A stretch of DNA of 64,000 nt from Patagioenas fasciata. Its lineage: Eukaryota > Chordata > Aves > Columbiformes > Columbidae. The translations under genes and the position numbers were made by a program. The stretch covers positions 124,001 to 188,000 of the forward strand of contig NW_027288575.1 in the NCBI RefSeq assembly GCF_037038585.1, written 5' to 3'. The notes under the pieces were generated by a model. The model was not told the DNA's origin. It made no database searches and saw only the letters and a program-made list of their open reading frames with translations. Shown one piece after another: positions 20,166-32,830 of the stretch. The number at the start of each line of letters is the position of its first letter. The stretch's first letter is position 1.

Positions 20166-20604
20166 CCCGCTCTGCACCCTCACCCGTCTGCTCTCCGCCC
20201 TGCCGGGCCCCCCCCGCCCTTTGCCCGCGCGGCTTCCAGCAGCCGCGTTTGAAAGGAAACAACAAACCGCGCTCCTTTGCTTTACGCTGACAAGGGGGGC
20301 GGGTGGTCACCTACCCTTAAATTCATTGTGAACAGAGAGAGCCGTAAGGAGCTCCAGCCGGCAGGTTTCTCTCCCCTGTGCCCGGGACTGAGGAGACGCC
20401 GCCTCCTCCTGCTGCCGCCTCGCCCGTTCCCCTCGCAGCGGGGCCGCCCCGGGAGAGCCGGGCGCCTCTTTTTTTCCCGGCGGCTCGTCCGACCGCTGCC
20501 CCCCCTTTCTGACGGGCACGACCTCGGTCGCAGCGGCAGCGCCCCCCTCTTACCCGCGGCACGGGCACCGGGCGCCGCTCCCCAGCTGCAGTTCCGGGCT
20601 GTGG

Positions 20605-20619
20605 CCACCAGACGGCAGC
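20605..20619 (+). promoter_or_regulatory. CTCF-type motif, one-base variant (unit 3)
   Basis: Same one-mismatch form as in unit 2. Confidence 0.4.
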
Positions 20620-22660
20620 ACCGAGCGCGGTCACGCAGCGCCCCCGGGCCCCGCAGCGCGGGCGCTTTTTCTTGACCCGTGGGCAGCCCGAGCTCCCCGA
20701 ACGCGCTTTCCCAGAGCCGCGCACATGGCAGACACACTGATAAAAGATAATAGCCCGACATTGCTAAAATGTTTTTTTTTCCTAAAGATGCCTTCTATCC
20801 TAATAAAATACATTGCCTCTCCCTGTGCCCCGTGTCTTGTCTGCAGCAGTAACTCGGCTCGCCCGCAGCTGTGGCAGCTCTGCTGCTGCTACAGGGTCAG
20901 TTCCAGCCCTTACCCTCGGCTGAGCAGCAGCCGGGCAGGCGCTGTTGCTCTGGGCGCTGCGCCTCCTTCAGGAACGGTTCTCAAACGATCCTGTGCAACG
21001 ATGTCCAGAGCCAGGACCCCCGCGGCGGGGAGACAGGAGCACACGGCCGGGCCCGTCCCGGCTCGGGGCTGTTTCCGCAGTCGCTGTGAGTTGATCCGTG
21101 AGCTGGAACCAACCTCCCCATGCCCCGGCCCGGCCCTTTGTCCCCGGCTTTCCCAGGGCAGCGCAGCGGGCTGGGTCACACCAACTGTTCTCTGCTGGCA
21201 CCACCCAGCCGGGTCACCTGTGTCTGCGGTTGTGGGGACACCCCACGGGCTCCCTGGAAACGGACATCACAGCACTGAGAGGGGGCGTTCAGGAGCCTCT
21301 GCGCTTTTGGGTTGGTTTGTTTGGGGTTTTTTTCCTTTTGCTGTTTTGATCGTTAGCTTCTTGTTGCTGGTTGGTTTGTTTTTAAGCTGTTACTCTATAT
21401 AGCTCATCCATGGTGCTTATAGAGCATGGGTAAATCTACCCTGCTTCCTCACAGGAGACAACCATCTCGCTTTACAACAGGTGATTGAATCTGCTATAGA
21501 AAAGTTCAACCACCTCCTGTACAGCAAAGGATAAAAGAAAGTATGGATTTTTGTTGCATCTAATCCACAATGCAAGTACCCATTAACAATACATTAGCAG
21601 TGGGTTCCTTCAAATATTCACAGTGAAGGTAGTTCCTGGCACGATTGTATTAGCGTTCTTACTATTTTACGGGAGAAACACAGGGCACAGCTGATTTTGC
21701 CCACGTGCAGCGCAGTGATCACACGGGTGCGGTGAACCGGGTGGAAGGCCCTAGAAAAGGAAAATCAGCCTCCGTGTGCAGGGCCAAAACAGAAATCCTT
21801 TTCAAACTGTGCCATTTTAAAAAGCTACCAGGGGTATAAAGCAGAAAAAAGAGCAGTGAATGTGTATAATGACACAATTAGATGGTTCTCCAGTTCCATG
21901 ATGTGCTCTTTTACTAACAGTGTCTGCTGGAGTGGATACCCTGGACACCAACAAGCGGGTCCTGCTGCTGTGCCCATGGCGATTCATCCACTGTGGCCGT
22001 GGGTGTCAGGCCCTGATACAATAGACACAAAACCTTGGGAGGGAGGTGATCACAGTAGAACGCTTAGAGATAATGGGCTAGCAGACTTGATTTAATCTTT
22101 ATTTAAAAATACACATGGCTGCTGTCTTTTCTACAGTTTAGGTAGGACGGGCTCCAATATCTCTATGAATTACAATACATGACAAAAATTAAAGGGGGAA
22201 AGCTTTATTTTTACAATGGTAAATACAGTCTAAATCGTAATTTGGGAAACAGATAAAGGGGTGTAGCAAATGAGGCACAGACGATCCTGTTTTATCTCAG
22301 AAGGCTTTGGCGTATTTACAGCTTTAGGCACAGCGTGTCCAATCCCGTATAAAATGCACTGTCCATACCAATTCAGCCTGTCCCCCGATATAAGGACATC
22401 AGGATGCCACCCTGCATTCACCAAGGGACAATCCTGATCTAATGTTCTCTGTGTATTCTACACCAATATCTGTTCGTCAACAAACCTTTTACTGGTTTCA
22501 ATTTCTTTCCCTGATTGTCCTTTTTCAAATACAATGCGTATGTAACATTTTGTATTGTGTAATATGCATTATATAATAGACAATATATGATTTAAAACAT
22601 ATCTCATTATATATTACATGTAGTGCATTACTATACTACACATCTCGGGTATACCCACCC

Positions 22661-25600
22661 AGACCTGTGCAGCATATTAATATTATTTACAGTGGCCACC
22701 ATTAATTACAATATTCCCTGGTTGCTGTTCCCTAGGGAGTCAAACGATCCTTTTCCAATGTCACAAAACACAGCCCGGGGGGGATTTCTTCCGAATCGCT
22801 CCTGTCCATTGTCCACTACCTATTTCACAATCACAATAACAGACAATTGGTGAACCATAAGTATTGGACTACAAAATCACCCAAGACACAAGTAACAACA
22901 ACAACAAATCACTAAAGACACAAACAATCATACAATTGCTAAGGCACAAACAGCAAAATCACTAAAGGTACCTTTACCAAATTACTATTCCCTCGTTTTT
23001 CTCTTTTATTTATTGTTTTCTCATTTTCCTCTTTGGTTTTTTATTTCTTTTTAATTTACCCAATTTACCAAAACGCGCAGACCCAACGCGCTGGTGTCGC
23101 CCACGTCTCGCGCAGGCAGCCTGCAAACAAACCAGACTATGAAAGTGCCTTATCTCATTGATGGGGTTTTACCCACGTCCCGAGCTGGCCCGAGGATCCG
23201 TGATCCCTTCCGGGAATTCCCCGGTGCCGGCACAAGGTCCCAGAGATCCTGGGGTCCACGGGAGGTCAGGCAGATTATCCCATCCTCGTCGCCAGAAAAC
23301 GATACCGAAAAGTCGGCAAACAGACTCTTTAACACTGTTTTGAAAGTGTTAAAAAGCAGGCACTTTTATTACGGCGCGCTGGGCACTCGGGGGATCGCTC
23401 CTCTAATCCAGCGTGCGTTCCGCTTTCCTCTGGTTTTACATATCCTGGAACTCCTGAAACAGCAAAACACGCCAACCACTGTTTACAGACGTCCCGTGCT
23501 CTTTCACCAGTGCGTGCAGCCGCAACGAGAAATCTGGAATGAGCGTCTACAGAAACACATACGTATTTACCCAATTCAGAACAACGCGTTACATCAGCTG
23601 GCCGTACTTGTCAGTAATCCCTCCTGGATTAACACCCTCTTTGGATGGCACGGGTGCCGACTGTTGGCAATCAGGGCAGGACATAAGAACGCTCCTGGCC
23701 TGATCCGTTGTAATTTGAAATTGTCGTTTTAACGACTTTGCATTCTGGTGAAAGAGTTGATGTGATAATTTAGCTTGCTCCAAGGCTTTAGGCACAGTAA
23801 GCGGCACAGCTCGTGCATCGGCCCTCCTATTGCCTTCCGCAAGAGGTCCTGGAAGGGCAGCGCGAGAGCGGATGTGCGCTGCATAAAAACCATGACGCCT
23901 ATGATTTATTAGGAACCATAGCATTCTCAATCCAGCCATCAAAAGAGGATCATCCTCTTCCTTAAGAAAAGAAGCTTCCAGGCGGTTAAGTATGCCAGCT
24001 GCATAATGAGTCAGTTACAACATTCAAAGGCTCATTACAGAACACTCAAAAGCGATCCTAACAGCTGTCAGCTCAAGAACTTGTTTGACCCTTGGTCTCC
24101 TTTTTCTACCTTGTGTTTGCAACACTGGGTATCTGAGTTTAGCCATGTAATTACAACTTTACGTGAGCAACCAGAGGCATCGGTAAATTCAGTCTTGTCG
24201 TTGCTGACAGCAGCACTTGCCATACAACGGTAAATTACCAATTTCAGCCCACAGTTTATGTTGAGGGTAATAAACTGATATGTTCCCTGCGTATGTTGCC
24301 AATGCAATCTGGAAATTCACATCTTCAGTTAATTACCATTGTAACTTCACCTTTGTTCTAGGAACAAATACACCTTCAGGTCTATCCAATACATAGCATA
24401 TAAACATTCCCTGCCTTTAATTATTGGTTTTGAATACATTTCTTTTATTATCCAAACTGTTTCCATTAGCGCGTGAGCTAGAAAAACCCATACTGCCCCA
24501 ATCACCTTTCTCCTTCCTTGAGCTCTCCTGACCTGTGGTTCCACCACCCGTGTCTTCTTTCTGGGGCCCTCTTGACTCACAGGTGCGCTCCAACCCTCCT
24601 TCTCGATCACTCTTCCTCACAGGTTCGCCTCCTTCCGGGTGCAGCACCGCGCTTTGCGCACAGGCTTTCCTTCCTTGTCCAATTTATACAATGGCCTCTG
24701 CTCACAAGATTTCATCAAGGTTTCTCTATTCACATTATCACCAGGTGGTTCCTCAATCTCTTTCCTGTGAGCTAAAATACACCCGAACGGGCTCTTTTTC
24801 AGAATACCGCTACTACGCCGTCCTCCCATTACGCGTCACACGGAACGACACGGCTCATCTTGTAACAAATACGAGCAAATAACTATTAACACCTACAGCA
24901 GTACTCCACAGATAATACTCAAACCTACCCACGACACACCGCCCTCACAAGTTGTACTCCAAGTTTATCCCACCGTCTCCAAAACAAAACAATTCCGGTA
25001 CCCAGCTCAAATCTCTCTAACACTCAGCACCGCAATTAGGACACTCTGCAACACAGATGGCTCCACAACGCTCACACTCCTTGCAAGTTAAAGCCACAGC
25101 AGCTCCTGCTGTAGTTTTCGGTGTTCAAGTGCATAGTCAGAACCAAGGCACATCCAAGAATTAAACCCAACTACGGTACGCTTCACGGCTACATACAGAG
25201 CCAGCTTTGCACCACAACGGAGCACGGGAACAACCAACACCAAAAGCTGGCCGCACAAACAACTCCACAGCAACTACTGTATACCTCTAAGGTGCTCGCA
25301 ACCCCGTCCACGCTATCCTGCCGAAATTCCGTACCACGACTTACGGACAGTTCGCGAGCACGTGACCGGTCCCAAATTTCAGAGAAGAAAGACTTCTCAC
25401 CAGAGGTCCTCGTCCGTCCCCGCGGCGATCCGACCGAGACGAGGAGTCTCTCCAGAGACATCCCCGGGGTGCGCCAAGAGAGTCCTCGGCTCCACGGGCC
25501 CTGCGGCCGGACAGAGCGGGTCCTCCGGCTGGCTCACCGCCTGAAACGGGGAAAGAAACGGGACGGCAGAGTCAGCAGCACTGCTAAGCCACGTTCTTTA

Positions 25601-26501
25601 TTTCATTTGACGATGTTAGTTATAATTGTTTAGTTTCTCGCTGACAATACATCTGTTAATTATTAGTCAAATATAAACTAAGCTCTCAGCTTCTAAACAA
25701 CGTGTTACTTAACCTTCCATCTCCCTCTTGTCGTGCAGAAGGATCTAAAAGGTGAAAAATATCCCCTCATCGTGCAGGCGGTCAGAAAGCATTTACCTCA
25801 TGTCAACTGGTTAATGACGGGTACACCTTCTATAACTTCATCGCAGTATACGTTAACTTGGCAGCTTCTCTTCAAAAGCGAGAAGAGAAAAAAGGGACAG
25901 GGCTCTGAAAAAACAAGGCAGAGATCAAAGCAGCGGCGGGGACAGAGGAAAAGAGGCCGGAAGAGCACCAGGAACAGGGCACAGAAAGAAACAAATCGGC
26001 GCGGCGGCAGCGGCGCGGAGACGGAGGAAAAAAACCCGGCACGGTCAACGGGACAGAGAGGAACGCGACCACGGGCAGGGAGCGGGACACGGGGACACGG
26101 CGAGGAACCACGGGACGCGGAGAGATACCAAAAAGTCGGCAAAAAAGACTCTCTAACGCTGTTCTGAAAGTGTTGAACGGCGGGCAATTTCAATACAGCG
26201 CACCGCACGCTCAGAGGATGGCCCCTGTATTTGAGCGTACGTGTGGTTCACGCTTCTTGGTATTCTTTACATACACCTATTGCATATTCATTTGCTTCTA
26301 CCGCTTAGTTAGTGCATTAAACAGAAGTTCTTTCCATAACCCCACCCTTCGCTGGCAGTCCATCTCTGGTATGCCAGTGTCCATCAAGGGTCTCCAGCGG
26401 TCCCCGGTGCCCCTGCAGCCCGGTGCCCCCTGCCCCGGTGTTGGCTCCTCGACCTCATGTCTTGAGCACGCCCACTGTCATTTTGTGCTGCTACTCAAGT
26501 A
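22661..26501 (-). mobile_element. ERV fossil cluster, unit 3
   Basis: Counterpart of 2320-6160: PBS at 23277-23294, pol remnant about 23446-24331, LTR copy A 25542-25874, LTR remnant 26124-26501. Confidence 0.75.
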
Positions 26502-28377
26502 GCTCCTTCTCCATTTAGTGGAACGTCCCATTTTCCCAGCCTGCGAGCCAACGACATCCCGCTTTGCCCCACCTCCAGTCCCTACAGAGCTAGTGTTTCT
26601 CTGTTAGGTTTCTGTTCCGTTAGGCCTGGTCTTGCTGCCTTATGCCAAGGGCTTTCTACAAGATTTTTGTTCCTCCTATCAACGGGAAGCAAGAGAGAGG
26701 GCAACAGGCAAAAACGATGGCAGAGCGAGAGACCGCGGGGAACACAGGGGCTTGGAGGAAGAAAGAGAGGAATGAGGAGCCCCGCGGAGAGACGGAGGAC
26801 AGGAAAAAAGAAAATAAAAAGAGAGAAAAAAAAACGGGGCGGCACAAAGGCTCAGAACGTGAACGAGGACGGGAACAGTGCCGTACGGAATGAAGAAAGC
26901 CGGCAACGCCGAGCACGACAAAGGCACAGAGAGAGAGACGGCGAAGGGAGGGAGGAAGGAAAGAGACAGAGCAGCACATACAGACACAGAGAGGAAACTA
27001 ATGGCAGGGAAAAGAACGGGCCAGAGAAAGCGTGGGGAAAAAGGAGACGGAGGGGCAGGGAGGCACCAGGACACACAAGCCGGGGACGAGGCCCCGAGGG
27101 CCAGGGACTCACAGCGGCTCTCGCTTTCGGTGGCTGCCAGGAGGCTTCTAACAGCTCAGACGCTCCCGTCTCCTTCTCTCCTCCCTTCCTCTCCGGTAAC
27201 TCGGGGCGCTCGGCCGTCCTCAGCCTAGGAGAACACGGTGGGGTGTCAGGGCTCCTACGAGACGAGGCTTCGGGGACATGGAGCCTCGCTGGCTCGCTCG
27301 CCAGGCAGCCGTCCCGCTCCAGGATACGCGCACGGACCCTGCCGCGCACGTTGGCCCCCGGCCCGCCGCACGCCGCGCAGAGGGAGCCTTCGCCACCCGG
27401 AGAGAGGGGCTCGCTCTCTCGCCCGCCGCAGGAAGCGGACGTTGGGCCGACGGCCCCGCATTTCTTCCTCTTTACCTCTCCCCAACCTCTCTGGCTCCAG
27501 CAGCAGCAGCCCCCGCCCACGCACGGGACGTGCTCCCCTGTCCCTGCTCCCGCCACGCTGCCAGACGAGCCTCGCCAGCCCGAGGCGGGCGCAGCCAACG
27601 GCATCCCCCGGGCTGGGAGCGAACGGCCACATCCTCAGCGCGGCCTCTGGGAGAGGGAGAGAAGAAGCAGCGGCCGTTAGCACCGTAGCTCACCCCTGCC
27701 CCAGCCTGCTCCTTCCGCAGGGGCCACCGGAGAGGTGCCGAGGGCCGGCTTGCCGCCTTCACGACGGGGCTTGGGAGCGGCCCAGGAACACGGGACGGGC
27801 TCGCAGGAGCTGCCGGAGCTGGGAGCGGCTGCACGGGGCGAGCGGGGCCGCGGGAGGAGGCTCGGGGGGAGCTCTGGCGAGCTGGGGACGCACCCGGCAT
27901 CTGCCCCCGGCCGGCTGTCGCCTCCTGCTCCTCTGCCGCACGCTGGGGACGGAGGACGGCGCCGCGTCTCCCACCTGGGCGCTGCTCCCCAGGTTCCATT
28001 CCCCGCCTGGGCTGGGGGGTCTGCTGAGCATCGGGCGTTCACAGCTCCCCCTCAGAAACACAGAAATTCCAAATTAGAGTTCAGCCTCTGAAAAAAATAG
28101 AGCAGGAGAAAGCAGAGGAATTAGTCAGAAGAAGGGACAGGAGAGCAGCTGAGCTAACGGAGGATTCGAGGGAAACGGGCCACCCCAAAACACAAGGCAT
28201 CCTCAAAAAACCAGAGCAACTGCAGCAACGCCAGACAGCATTAAGACAAACTGACACCGTTTAGGACACGCTCAGCATAAAAGCAAACACATCCACCGGT
28301 GCAGGAAAGCATCTCGCCCCTTCCCCACAGCACCGCCACAGGACACAGCCCTGTGAGGCCACGGGATGGGCTCGTAC

Positions 28378-28862
28378 TGAAACGGAGAAATAAGCTTGAC
28401 AGCAGAGTCAATTACACCGTTAAGCAGGCAATGTTTCTTTCATCTGCACTGGGGAGCTCTGGGGGTCGTCCTCTGCAAGTGCTCCCACGACTGGATGCTC
28501 TTGCATTGCTTATAATCACACAGTTGCTACATATTAATTACAATTGTTTTAAATTTTGAACATACAATATATCTAACCTAAGAAATAATTGATGAAGTTA
28601 GTTATAAATGTTTAGTTTCTCACTGACAACACATCTATTAGTTAAATATAAACTAAGCTCTCAGCTTCTAAACAATGTGTTATTAAATCTTCTGTCTCCC
28701 TCTTGTCATGCAGAAGGATCTAAAAGGTGAAAAATATCCCCTCATCGTGCAGGCGGTCAGAAAGCATTTACCCCACGTGAACCGGTTAATGAAGGGTACA
28801 TCTTCTATAACTTCATCGCAGTATACATTAACTTGGTAGCTTCTCTTGAATTCCCCCCTTTT
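28378..28862 (-). mobile_element. ERV LTR copy B with polypurine tract, unit 3
   Basis: Counterpart of 8037-8521. Confidence 0.65.
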
Positions 28863-29945
28863 CAATACACTTGCAAACTCTTTGGCAGTATAAGTCTATG
28901 AAATATTATCCTCTCGCGTTGTGGTACAGCACAATTATTTGTTACCCACTAGCAGTACCAAACAGAACACTGTAGCGTAATGTAAGTAAAAACGACTAGC
29001 ATCAAAATCAGAGTCCTAAGATCAATGCTGACAGAACTGCGAAGCCGCAGCTCCTGCCGGTTCTGGCGTTGGTTTCTGGCACTTCTGACCGCTTCGGGTC
29101 AAACGGCGCCTCTTCCCCCGGCCGTGCGCTGCAGTACCCGAGTTTCGCCACAGGGCGGCAGCACTGAGACCGCCGCGGCAGCCCCGGGCGAGCGGTCGTG
29201 CCGCGTTTCGCGGGAACCCCGCAAAATAAACTCCAGAAAACAAACGCAACGAAACAAAAACGCACACAGAGAGCCGCGGAACGAAAGCCGCGCGTACAGG
29301 ACACAGAACCCGCCGGGCCTCGCCCCGAGCTCCCGCCGAAGCGGCGCCCGACCCGCCACGCCACCGAGCCTGCCACCGCGCCTTAGCTCTGGTTTGAAAC
29401 GTCTCCCCCCGACTAACGGGGGCTGCGCCGCTCCCGGAGCGACTGCTGTCCCGGAGGGACACACGGCTCCAGACCGTAAGCCTTCGGCGCACCTGCCCTC
29501 GGGGTCACACACCTCCCACCGGCTTCGCCAACTCGGCCGTAAGGGCAGGGGGGAAACTGAACCGAACGCCTCCTCACCGCGCCGGCCCATCCCACTCCCC
29601 CCGTTCCAACGGCACGGTCACCCTCGCCGCGGCCGCACTCACCTGCCGCCTCTTTCGCCGCTCCGTTCCCCTCGCACTCTCCCACCGTCCCGCCGGGCTC
29701 CGCGGGCACCGACACCCGCCGCGCCCCGGAGACCTCCGCGGCGGGAGGCCCCCTCTGCCTTTCTGTCGCCTCCTTCCTTTCTGCCGCCTCCGGGGACCTC
29801 ACGAAGGGCTACCCTGAGCCGACTGCCTCCAGGTCCCCGGGTACCGGTTGCAGCAACCGCTCCACAGCCGCCCCGACCCCCGTTCCCGTTAATTCCCGGT
29901 ACCCACCCCGAGACACCACGGACCCGCTCGCCAGGACCCGCGCTG

Positions 29946-30335
29946 ATTGGCTGCTTTCCACCCCACCACGCTGTCCTCCTATTGGATGCTCCGTCCGGCG
30001 CCCAGAGGCCCGCAACGCCCGCCCCTCCGGCAAAATGATAGCCTGCCTAGGCACGTCAATCACCATTTTCTCCGCCTATCAGAGCTCGCAGTGAGGGCAG
30101 GCGCAGTAGGGAGAGAGCAGCACCCGCCCCTTTCCGCAACACGATTGGCTGCCGAAGACAAGTCAATCATCATTCTCTTGGCCCATCAGTACTCGCAGTT
30201 TGCTCATGCGCAGTACGGAGCCTCCGACACCCGCCCCTCCGGCAATCTGATTGGCGGACAGAATGGCAATTGACGTGCCTTGGCAGCCTATCAGCGATCC
30301 GCCCCCCCCCCAGCCTTCCCGCGCCATCTGATTGG
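29946..30335. promoter_or_regulatory. NF-Y/GC-box promoter cluster, unit 3
   Basis: All five ATTGG boxes are kept: 29946, 29981, 30144, 30250 and 30331. Confidence 0.65.
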
Positions 30336-30774
30336 CCCGCTCTGCACCCTCACCCGTCTGCTCTCCGCCCTGCCGGGCCCCCCCCGCCCTTTGCCCGCGC
30401 GGCTTCCAGCAGCCGCGTTTGAAAGGAAACAACAAACCGCGCTCCTTTGCTTTATGCTGACAAGGGGGGCGGGTGGTCACCTACCCTTAAATTCATTGTG
30501 AACAGAGAGAGCCGTAAGGAGCTCCAGCCGGCAGGTTTCTCTCCCCTGTGCCCGGGACTGAGGAGACGCCGCCTCCTCCTGCTGCCGCCTCGCCCGTTCC
30601 CCTCGCAGCGGGGCCGCCCCGGGAGAGCCGGGCGCCTCTTTTTTTCCCGGCGGCTCGTCCGACCGCTGCCCCCCCTTTCTGACGGGCACGACCTCGGTCG
30701 CAGCGGCAGCGCCCCCCTCTTACCCGCGGCACGGGCACCGGGCGCCGCTCCCCAGCTGCAGTTCCGGGCTGTGG

Positions 30775-30789
30775 CCACCAGACGGCAGC
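30775..30789 (+). promoter_or_regulatory. CTCF-type motif, one-base variant (unit 4)
   Basis: Same one-mismatch form as in unit 2. Confidence 0.4.
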
Positions 30790-32830
30790 ACCGAGCGCGG
30801 TCACGCAGCGCCCCCGGGCCCCGCAGCGCGGGCGCTTTTTCTTGACCCGTGGGCAGCCCGAGCTCCCCGAACGCGCTTTCCCAGAGCCGCGCACATGGCA
30901 GACACACTGATAAAAGATAATAGCCCGACATTGCTAAAATGTTTTTTTTTCCTAAAGATGCCTTCTATCCTAATAAAATACATTGCCTCTCCCTGTGCCC
31001 CGTGTCTTGTCTGCAGCAGTAACTCGGCTCGCCCGCAGCTGTGGCAGCTCTGCTGCTGCTACAGGGTCAGTTCCAGCCCTTACCCTCGGCTGAGCAGCAG
31101 CCGGGCAGGCGCTGCTGCTCTGGGCGCTGCGCATCCTTCAGGAACGGTTCTCAAACGATCCTGTGCAACGATGTCCAGAGCCAGGACCCCCGCGGCGGGG
31201 AGACAGGAGCACACGGCCGGGCCCGTCCCGGCTCGGGGCTGTTTCCGCAGTCGCTGTGAGTTGATCCGTGAGCTGGAACCAACCTCCCCATGCCCCGGCC
31301 CGGCCCTTTGTCCCCGGCTTTCCCAGGGCAGCGCAGCGGGCTGGGTCACACCAACTGTTCTCTGCTGGCACCACCCAGCCGGGTCACCTGTGTCTGCGGT
31401 TGTGGGGACACCCCACGGGCTCCCTGGAAACGGACATCACAGCACTGAGAGGGGGCGTTCAGGAGCCTCTGCGCTTTTGGGTTGGTTTGTTTGGGGTTTT
31501 TTTCCTTTTGCTGTTTTGATCGTTAGCTTCTTGTTGCTGGTTGGTTTGTTTTTAAGCTGTTACTCTATATAGCTCATCCATGGTGCTTATAGAGCATGGG
31601 TAAATCTACCCTGCTTCCTCACAGGAGACAACCATCTCGCTTTACAACAGGTGATTGAATCTGCTATAGAAAAGTTCAACCACCTCCTGTACAGCAAAGG
31701 ATAAAAGAAAGTATGGATTTTTGTTGCATCTAATCCACAATGCAAGTACCCATTAACAATACATTAGCAGTGGGTTCCTTCAAATATTCACAGTGAAGGT
31801 AGTTCCTGGCACGATTGTATTAGCGTTCTTACTATTTTACGGGAGAAACACAGGGCACAGCTGATTTTGCCCACGTGCAGCGCAGTGATCACACGGGTGC
31901 GGTGAACCGGGTGGAAGGCCCTAGAAAAGGAAAATCAGCCTCCGTGTGCAGGGCCAAAACAGAAATCCTTTTCAAACTGTGCCATTTTAAAAAGCTACCA
32001 GGGGTATAAAGCAGAAAAAAGAGCAGTGAATGTGTATAATGACACAATTAGATGGTTCTCCAGTTTCATGATGTGCTCTTTTACTAACAGTGTCTGCTGG
32101 AGTGGATACCCTGGACACCAACAAGCGGGTCCTGGTGCTGTGCCCATGGCGATTCATCCACTGTGGCCGTGGGTGTCAGGCCCTGATACAATAGACACAA
32201 AACCTTGGGAGGGAGGTGATCACAGTAGAACGCTTAGAGATAATGGGCTAGCAGACTTGATTTAATCTTTATTTAAAAATACACATGGCTGCTGTCTTTT
32301 CTACAGTTTAGGTAGGACGGGCTCCAATATCTCTATGAATTACAATACATGACAAAAATTAAAGGGGGAAAGCTTTATTTTTACAATGGTAAATACAGTC
32401 TAAATCGTAATTTGGGAAACAGATAAAGGGGTGTAGCAAATGAGGCACAGACGATCCTGTTTTATCTCAGAAGGCTTTGGCGTATTTACAGCTTTAGGCA
32501 CAGCGTGTCCAATCCCGTATAAAATGCACTGTCCATACCAATTCAGCCTGTCCCCCGATATAAGGACATCAGGATGCCACCCTGCATTCACCAAGGGACA
32601 ATCCTGATCTAATGTTCTCTGTGTATTCTACACCAATATCTGTTCGTCAACAAACCTTTTACTGGTTTCAATTTCTTTCCCTGATTGTCCTTTTTCAAAT
32701 ACAATGCGTATGTAACATTTTGTATTGTGTAATATGCATTATATAATAGACAATATATGATTTAAAACATATCTCATTATATATTACATGTAGTGCATTA
32801 CTATACTACACATCTCGGGTATACCCACCC

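Larger units (their letters stand above)
10171..20341. repeat. Macrosatellite unit 2 (10,171 bp)
   Basis: Offset +10170 from unit 1. It is one base longer because the poly-C run near 20132 has 11 C instead of 10. With unit 3 it shares T and C at the sites matching 604 and 622 of unit 1. Confidence 0.98.
20342..30511. repeat. Macrosatellite unit 3 (10,170 bp)
   Basis: Offset +20341 from unit 1. Private substitutions lie near 21896 and 21964. It shares the 604/622-type variants with unit 2 but the 1052-type C and the 6133-type A with units 4-6. Confidence 0.98.
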